Below, piece after piece: positions 58,111-64,000 of a stretch of DNA of 64,000 nt (its first letter is position 1; each line of letters opens with the position of its first letter). The stretch spans positions 87,335,243 to 87,399,242 of the forward strand of contig OV725078.1 in the NCBI GenBank assembly GCA_928085145.1, given 5' to 3'. Source of the stretch: Nezara viridula (taxonomy: Eukaryota; Arthropoda; Insecta; Hemiptera; Pentatomidae). The notes below the pieces were generated by a model. That model was given only the letters and a program-made list of their open reading frames with translations, was not told the origin of the DNA and did not search any database. The translations under genes were made by a program, and so were the position numbers.

Positions 58111-58239
58111 GGTTACTTGGTTGTAGATAATAACTTTTAAAAAAATTGTTAAATTTTTTTTTTACAATAAAATGATCGCATTAATATTTGTTCGTCAATA
58201 AAACCAATATAATGTACCAAAAAGTAATTATATCACTAT

Positions 58240-58790
58240 AACTAAGCCATTTATGAGTACTGAATGATGTGGTAGAGGCCTGTAGGCACCTACGCCAGTA
58301 GCGCTTTTCTGCCGCTTAATTGTATTTTCTATGGAACTGCTTCAAATATTTTAAAAGTAATCAGTGTTTTAGAAAGAGCATTTCAGCACATTTTGCTTTA
58401 TTGTTGGCCATTTAATTACAAACAACGCTTGATTTTCAACTTGAAAATATTTTTGTTAAAAAAATTGACTTTTCTGGTGTTTTTTATTGCCTAAGTCAAT
58501 TATTTTTTAACATTTGTTCATGTTTTATTATTCTCAGACTATTCAGCTTTAGTAAAAGACCAACTATGAGGAAATTAAGCCAAATGCTGATTCTCAATGA
58601 CCAAAAAACTAATTAAAGTCAAAGTCGTCAATCCGCCATATTTGGGGCAGTGCGTAAACTTTTTTTTGTGGGAACATTGGCTTTTTTCTTAATAAATAGT
58701 TAACACAAATAAGGAACACAACAATATGCAGTTCATAGGGATGTGGGGGGGGGATTGCACGGTAGGGAGGTCTGGCCCACAGACTAATAT
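58240..58790. repeat. Second copy of the 42.3-kb TIR-element core
   Basis: It aligns over about 550 bp with 42340-42900. Shared strings include CACCTACGCCAGTAGCGCTT / GGCTACGCCAGTGCCGCTT, TTGGCCATTTAATTACAAA and GTCAAAGTCGTCA, and it ends near GGCCCACAGACTA. The 100-bp inverted ends seen at 42-43.2 kb are absent here. Confidence 0.7.
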
Positions 58791-59319
58791 TGGATAACTG
58801 GATAACTCATTGGGTTATTAAGATTGGATTATATTATACCAGGGTGTCCAGCGATTGCCCTCCAAGAAATTCCAAGATTTTTACCATTTTTTTTTTTCTT
58901 CAGATTTTCCTGTTTTTTCTATATTTTTCACATAAATTTCTCTGTTTCACATAAAAAACATTAATAAATGCTTTTTTGTGAAATGAATTAAGTAATTGCA
59001 AATTAGAATAATAGGTACAGCTGCCTATAGTGTAATGTAAGCTCTTAATGACCTATACTTACGTTATATTTTTTATTTTATTTTATGCAAGGCATATTTC
59101 AGTACTAGTCTGCACAAAATAAATGCGAATGGTATACAGTTCTTTCCCAGTAATTCGAGATGCCTCCTTCAAAAATTCCTGTAAATAATTAACAGAAAGT
59201 CGTCGGAAGGGGGGGATGTGTATTTTAATTTTATATCATTTTTAGAACATGTATAACACATATATAGGAGTTCTGGAAACGTTTTATATATATATACGAT
59301 AAAGGATATATATATATAG
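58791..59319. other. Stretch with no recognised gene
   Basis: AT-rich; small TA tracts at 59285-59320. Nothing was assigned. Confidence 0.4.
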
Positions 59320-60310
59320 GATGAGAGAGCTGCACTGCCTCATGGCGGAAGCGCATCTGGGAGGAAGAAAACTGGAACTGTGGAATTATAACTGTGGTTT
59401 ACAAGAAACGAGACATGGCAGAAAGTGGCAACTATAGAGGTATCACTCTACTAAATGTTGCATATAAGATATTTGCTGCACTACTCTACAACCAAGTGGT
59501 ACCGTACAACGAACAGGTGGTTGGTGACTACCAGTGCAGTTTTCGGAAAAACAGGTCAGCCATAGATCAAATCGTTTCTTAGCAGTAGATCAATGAAAAG
59601 ACGTGGGAATATGATATGGTCATATGACGGTTATTCATAGATTTAAGGGCTACTTATGATAGTACCTACAGGTCCACAGTATACTATCTTACAAAGATGA
59701 CAATGAGGAACTCCAATTGTCAAATAAAAGTAAATGGGGAGATGTCCTAGTGCCTGTTGTTTAATCTTGTGCTTGATAATGTAGTAAAGAACATAAAGGT
59801 TATGGAAAATGGCACTATCATAAATAAATTTCTACAAATAATGGCATACACAGATGATGTGGTGATTTTAGGAAGAAGCAAGCAAGAAATTGAGGAGGCA
59901 TATGCTGCCTTAAGACAAGAGGCAAGAAGGGCTGGTCTCGAAATAAATGTTGGAAAACGAAACTAATGGTCGTAGAAAAAATCAGACAACACCCATCAAG
60001 CTATGAAATTGCTGGAGAAAACACAGAATCAGTGTTGGCTTTTCTGTACCTAGGATTTTTAATGACAAATGAAGCAAATAAATTAGAGGAAGTTAAAAGA
60101 AGGATCCTAGCAGGAACTAGAGCTTATTATCCACTTAGGCACATAGTTAAAAGTAACATTATATTTCGTAAAGTTAAAATTTGTATGTATAAAACCCAGA
60201 TGAGACCTGCGGTTACGCATGGAGGAGAAACATGGACATTAAATAATAACATATATGACAGGCTTGACAAGTTCGAAAGGAGGATGCTGCGATAAATGTT
60301 TGGTGGTGTC
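59320..60310 (+). mobile_element. LINE reverse transcriptase, degraded
   Basis: Plus-strand pieces in order: ITVVYKKRDMAESGNYRGIT, LLNVAYKIFAALLYNQVVPY, VGDYQCSFRKNRSAIDQIVS, a broken palm region (FIDLRATYDS), LQIMAYTDDVVILG (YADD box with Thr for Ala), FLYLGFLMTNEANKLEEVKR, KVKICMYKTQMRPAVTHGGE and LDKFERRMLR. Stops near 59583, 59630 and 59965 break the frame. Same lineage type as 7020-8960. It ends next to the foldback at 60407. Confidence 0.8.
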
Positions 60311-60406
60311 TATGAGAATGGGGCATGGCGAAGTAGGAAAAATAAAGAGATTTGTGATCTTTATAACGATGAAAAACAATGAAATATCCTTTACTCTTAG
60401 TTTTTT

Positions 60407-61722
60407 GGAGGTGACTCCGAAATTATGCATTGTATCGAAATTTTTATTATGTACAAAGTTAAAGAAGATAAAAATCTACTATCCATTTTGTGAATAGCTG
60501 TTTGATATAGGACCAACGGGCGGTGAGGAGTTAGAGCAAGTTGACTGTTTGCTCATTTTACAAGAAATATCTGTTATCGTCAGGTTTTCACCAAAAATCT
60601 ATGCATCTATCAAAGAACATCATTATAACCTATTTGAAAGAGCACTAAGTTTCCTATGTACCTCATGTAAACACGTTAATACATGAGAAGATATTTGGCT
60701 TTTAAAGTGCACGGAATTGAAGGTGTATTTCACTTGTAGTATCTACCTTAAGCGCTCAACGCAACTTATGCGCTTTTTATCTTTTTAATGCTTTTGATTA
60801 GGCTAATTTAACTATATTTATAACAGAACTAGAATGTTTTAACAAATTACATAGCTTATATATATTCTGTTAGTATGAGAGACATCAACATTTGTAATAG
60901 TCAGAAAATTAAGGACCAAAATGCGCTTTGAAGTCGGAACACTCTAATGGCTTTTTAACTTTTCTTTTTAAAAGTTAATAACCAAGCTCAATAACAATTT
61001 TGATGCATCTTCAATTTAATTCAACTTTATGTAGAGTACTGTTCTGCAAGTAGGTGAAATGGCGTTGCATCGCTCCCCCTATTAAGAGATTTCAGTCCTT
61101 AATTTTTTTATTATCGTTACGGACGATAATGTCCCTCATGCCAACAGAACATATAAAACCTATGTTATTCGTTTATACATTATAATTCTGTAATAAATAT
61201 AGTTAAATTAGCCAAATCAAAAATATTGGATGGATAAAAAGTGCTTAAGTTGAGTGTAGTAGAAACTAAGACTGAAATACGCCTTTTATTCCATACGCTT
61301 CAACAGCCGCTTACTTTCTTATATATTAACTAATCTGCATGAGATATATACGAAATTTAATGCTCTTTCAAATTGACTATAATGAATGTCTTCGAGAGAT
61401 GCATAGATTATCAGTTTTGGAGGAAAACCCGACGAAAACAGCTATTTCTTACGAACTAAGCAAAGAGTCAACTTGCTCTAATTCCTCAACCAGGAGGTGA
61501 GGAGTTAGAGCAAGTTGACTGTTTGCTCATTTCACAAGAAATATCTGTTTTCGTCAGGTTTTCACCAAAAATCTATGCATCTATCAAAGAACATCATTAT
61601 AACCTATTTGAAAGTTGGTCATACATCAAAAAGCTATGTATAAAATTTATAGCAGATTTTATCTTCTTTAACTTTGTATAGAACAATTATGTCAATAAAA
61701 TGCATAGTTTCGGAGTCACGAT
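60407..61722. repeat. Two-level foldback element
   Basis: Outer inverted ends start GTGACTCCGAAA and extend about 115 bp (60407-60519 against 61722-61615), including AAAGTTAAAGAAGATAAA. Inside lies a second palindrome with arms of about 480 bp (60528 to about 61000, and 61030-61492) starting GAGGARTTAGAGCAAGTTGA. A partial direct copy of its left arm (61498-61614) lies just before the right outer end. No coding sequence. The simplest reading is one hairpin element inserted in, or duplicated within, another. Confidence 0.8.
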
Positions 61723-61734
61723 CAAAAATGAGGT

Positions 61735-61930
61735 GATTACATCACGTAGAATTAAATGGGCTTGTAAACTTTTTGGACTTAGTAACAAAATAATTCCTAA
61801 AAGGTTAATATTTGCTGTGCTGACCAAAGCAAAGGTGGGAAGATTGCGTTAAGGCTGATCTGGTAGGTTTGGGTTTAGACGGCGCATGGTGGATGGAAGA
61901 ATGTGGAAAGGACATCGATTGGTGGTATTC
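61735..61930 (+). mobile_element. RTE-like LINE 3' scrap
   Basis: GAGGTGATTACATC, AAATGGGCTTGTAAA and TTTTGGACTTAGTAACAAAA closely match the end of the LINE at 26110-27912 (27640-27800), reading RIKWACKLFGLSNKIIPKRL. It is 5'-truncated and directly abuts the foldback. Confidence 0.7.
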
Positions 61931-62059
61931 CATAGATTTAGCCTTGTCTCTATTATCTCCCAGGGTTGGTTCACTGTGAGGCCCTATGACACTAAGGGTT
62001 CAAATTTATTCTTCAGCCCAAATTGGAATTGGTTTTTACCTCAGGATTTTTCTAATTAT

Positions 62060-62325
62060 GGACTTAATACTTCCTTCTTTGATATAGTTTGATTTTAATC
62101 AGAGTGTGATCTAAAGCACTATCTACTCCACGATAGCTTCTTATCTTTTGTATGGAGCCCTTATGGCTCTTGTCTATGTACACATGGTAAATTTTTTGTT
62201 GTTTTTTTTGCGCTTTTAGGGAGAGAAATAAAAATATGTCGAAGGGATAAAAAAATATACTAAGGCTAAGTAAAATAATAAGTAAAAAAACATTAAAAAA
62301 TACGTCTTTTAATAGCATGGTTAAG
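62060..62325 (-). mobile_element. RTE-like LINE endonuclease scrap
   Basis: The minus strand reads KGSIQKIRSYRGVDSALDHT, equivalent to VRSY.GADCGSDH in the LINE at 25464-26110, with the catalytic Ser replaced by Leu (LDH). It is inverted relative to the neighbouring RT scrap at 61735, so it may be the same twin-primed arrangement, eroded. Confidence 0.55.
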
Positions 62326-62719
62326 TTGAAAATAGGTATGAATGATACTCAATTAGTAAATTATTTCTAAGGTGAGCACTGACGATCACTCCAAATGGAA
62401 CGATGAAGTGGAGCAAATTTCTAGGACCTCACTTACAATTATCCAACTCCATCATTCCATTTTTTCCCAGGAATTAATAAGAAATATTATCACTGAAAAT
62501 TATAAATCAAAGCTAAAGGTGTGAAATATAACTTTGCTACTCACAATACCTAACTGATAATTCCAGTCACACCTTAATTCAATAAAATGGAAGAAGTTGG
62601 TAATTATATTTATAGGGTATGTGATTAAGTTTCCAACTTTTGTCATCTAAAGAATTTTTGTTTTACGTATGTGCATTACATGGGTTATCAGTCTATTTTA
62701 AATCCTTAAAGTGTAAACA

Positions 62720-63340
62720 GCTTTTTTCATATCTCTTCAAACATGGGGAATTACTTAACCTCAAAACCGTTTATGAGAGGAATTTTATTACACTATTTTT
62801 TCCAGAAGAAACTACCACTAAAGGACATAAAATGTTTTCAATGCTTTAAAGACAATGATTTTAATCTCAGAGAAGATAACTGTCCAGGCACCCAAAAAAA
62901 GTTGAAAGATGAAAATTTGGAGGCGTTCCTTTGTGAAGATTCATGCCAGAGATAAGGACCTGATAATCATTGGAAATTGATTGAACAACATCTGAAAGCT
63001 TAAGGAATGGTTCAAAAGCAAGGAATTTGGGTATCAAATGAAAGAAAGAGAGTGATCGAACAACGTTAATTCACCAGTGAACAACTCCTTCAATGACAAA
63101 CAAAAAAGTTTTCTACATTGTATCGTAACTAATGATGAAAATTGGATACTCTATAACAACCCAAAGTGAAAATAATTATGGAGACTGCCTGCACAGGCCT
63201 CAACATTGACAGTAAAACTGAACATTCATGGTTCCAAGCTCATGCTTTGCTTTAACGTGGGATACTAGCTTGGTGTCGTTTAATAAGAGTTGCTTCAGCC
63301 CAATGAAATTATCACGGTAGATTACTGTAGACTATAATTA
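62720..63340 (+). mobile_element. Mariner (mauritiana-like) N-terminal remnant
   Basis: Plus-strand pieces read LLHYFFQKKLPLKDIKCFQC, FKDNDFNLREDNCPGTQKKL, KDENLEAFLCEDSCQ, GMVQKQGIWV and TNDENWILYNNPK (family TGDEKW, first catalytic Asp retained), then LNIDSKTEHSW in broken frame. It stops before the second and third catalytic Asp residues and joins the GC-rich repeat at 63341. Confidence 0.75.
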
Positions 63341-63932
63341 GGTTGACTGGCCACTGAAAGCGGAGCTGAGCTGAGTTTAGCGGGAGTGGAGTTAGAGAGG
63401 GTTGGCAACAGATTGCGTAATGGACCCCAGCTCATTTAGCAACTTGCCTTGCATCAGTATCCTCATATTCTGTATAACATTTAAAACAATATATATATAT
63501 ATATATATTTAGCATATATAACATTTTTAAAAAATAGCAAATTTGGTCATGACGGAATCGAAAAGAAAAATTGTATATTTGTGTATAAAATCATATATTT
63601 TCTTTTACACATTCGATAAAGAATTCTTTCACAATCATTGCATATTTTATACTGAATCAAAAAAAAATAATATGAGAGGTTGTGTAGTTAGAACAAGCGG
63701 AAAGAAAGGATGACACTGAGGAACAAAGCCACACAGTTGTGAGCACAGCTTCAAAACCAAACCTCAGTCAAGTCAAAGCTGAGCGGAACTGTCCCTTTCG
63801 ACGCTGCTCAACTGCGCTCAGCTCTGCTGAGTATATGGTGGCCGGCCTTTCATTAAAAACCTTTGATTCGGTTTCGAAAGCTGACTCAGCCAAGCTCAAC
63901 TCTGCTATCAGTGGCCGGTCAGGTCAGCCTTG
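63341..63932. repeat. GC-rich TIR-like element near the right edge
   Basis: The left border reads TGGCCACTGAAAGCGGAGCT, GAGCTGAG. The right border on the minus strand reads CGGCCACTGATAGCAGAGTT, GAGCTTGGCTGAG. The interior right half also contains GCTGAGCGCAGTTGAGC on the minus strand and a central TA tract at 63490. The base composition is unlike its surroundings. Superfamily unknown, possibly hAT-like; no matching target duplication was read. Confidence 0.45.
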
Positions 63933-64000
63933 ATGCATTTGAGCCAAGCCCTGAAGCAAAAGCGACCATAATACAAGCACAATTAGGTAATTTTACTGCA

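Noticed and set aside
56360..64000. Search for the N-terminal UBL3 exon
   Set aside because: No minus-strand match to the INLRLILVSGKTKEF-type segment was seen; it probably lies beyond the window.
1..64000. CRISPR array, phage, bacterial operon or defence system
   Set aside because: No regularly spaced direct repeats with unique spacers and no prokaryotic gene structure; intron-containing host genes show a eukaryotic genome.

Overview
This window looks like a piece of a nuclear animal genome, most probably an arthropod and plausibly a hemipteran insect. It is very AT-rich, its genes are split by GT-AG introns, and it carries many degraded mariner, Tc1, LINE and SINE copies. There is no operon-like layout and no bacterial signals. 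The species call is an inference.

Only two host genes can be supported. The first, on the + strand, is a member of the tetratricopeptide repeat protein 39 family (TTC39). Nine coding exons run from 6636 to the stop at 45605, and every splice phase is compatible across the joins, giving about 455 residues. The N-terminal part lies to the left, outside the window or unrecognised. The second, on the - strand, is the 3' half of UBL3, a membrane-anchored ubiquitin-fold protein. It has two exons (56359-56195 and 52407-52343) and ends in the prenylation box CSIL; its first exon(s) lie to the right of the window. The two genes converge, and their stop codons are 6.7 kb apart.

Almost everything else is transposon debris inside the TTC39 introns, between the genes, and to the right of UBL3. 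It includes 5S-rRNA-derived SINEs (3.2 and 33.2 kb), a tRNA-derived SINE (44.6 kb), fragments of several LINE lineages (jockey-like, RTE-like and RNase H-bearing), at least six mariner remnants, a Tc1-like remnant, a hAT-like element (17.8-20.0 kb), pogo/Tigger-like MITEs, and a Merlin transposon with an exact 8-bp target duplication (46.5-47.6 kb). Many are nested: a LINE in a mariner (21.1 kb), a mariner in a foldback (30.6 kb), a LINE with a 51-nt A-tail in a long inverted repeat (35.8 kb), and a repeat in a LINE (56.8 kb).

The most unusual content is a set of foldback (palindromic) elements. Three of them carry sequences resembling a hammerhead ribozyme core (CUGANGA, a short stem-loop, then GAAAC). 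Also notable are a 511-bp block present twice with no difference seen, a two-level hairpin element at 60.4-61.7 kb, and an unassigned TIR element at 42-43.2 kb whose core recurs at 58.2 kb. No CRISPR array, intact tRNA gene, phage or bacterial-type defence system was seen.
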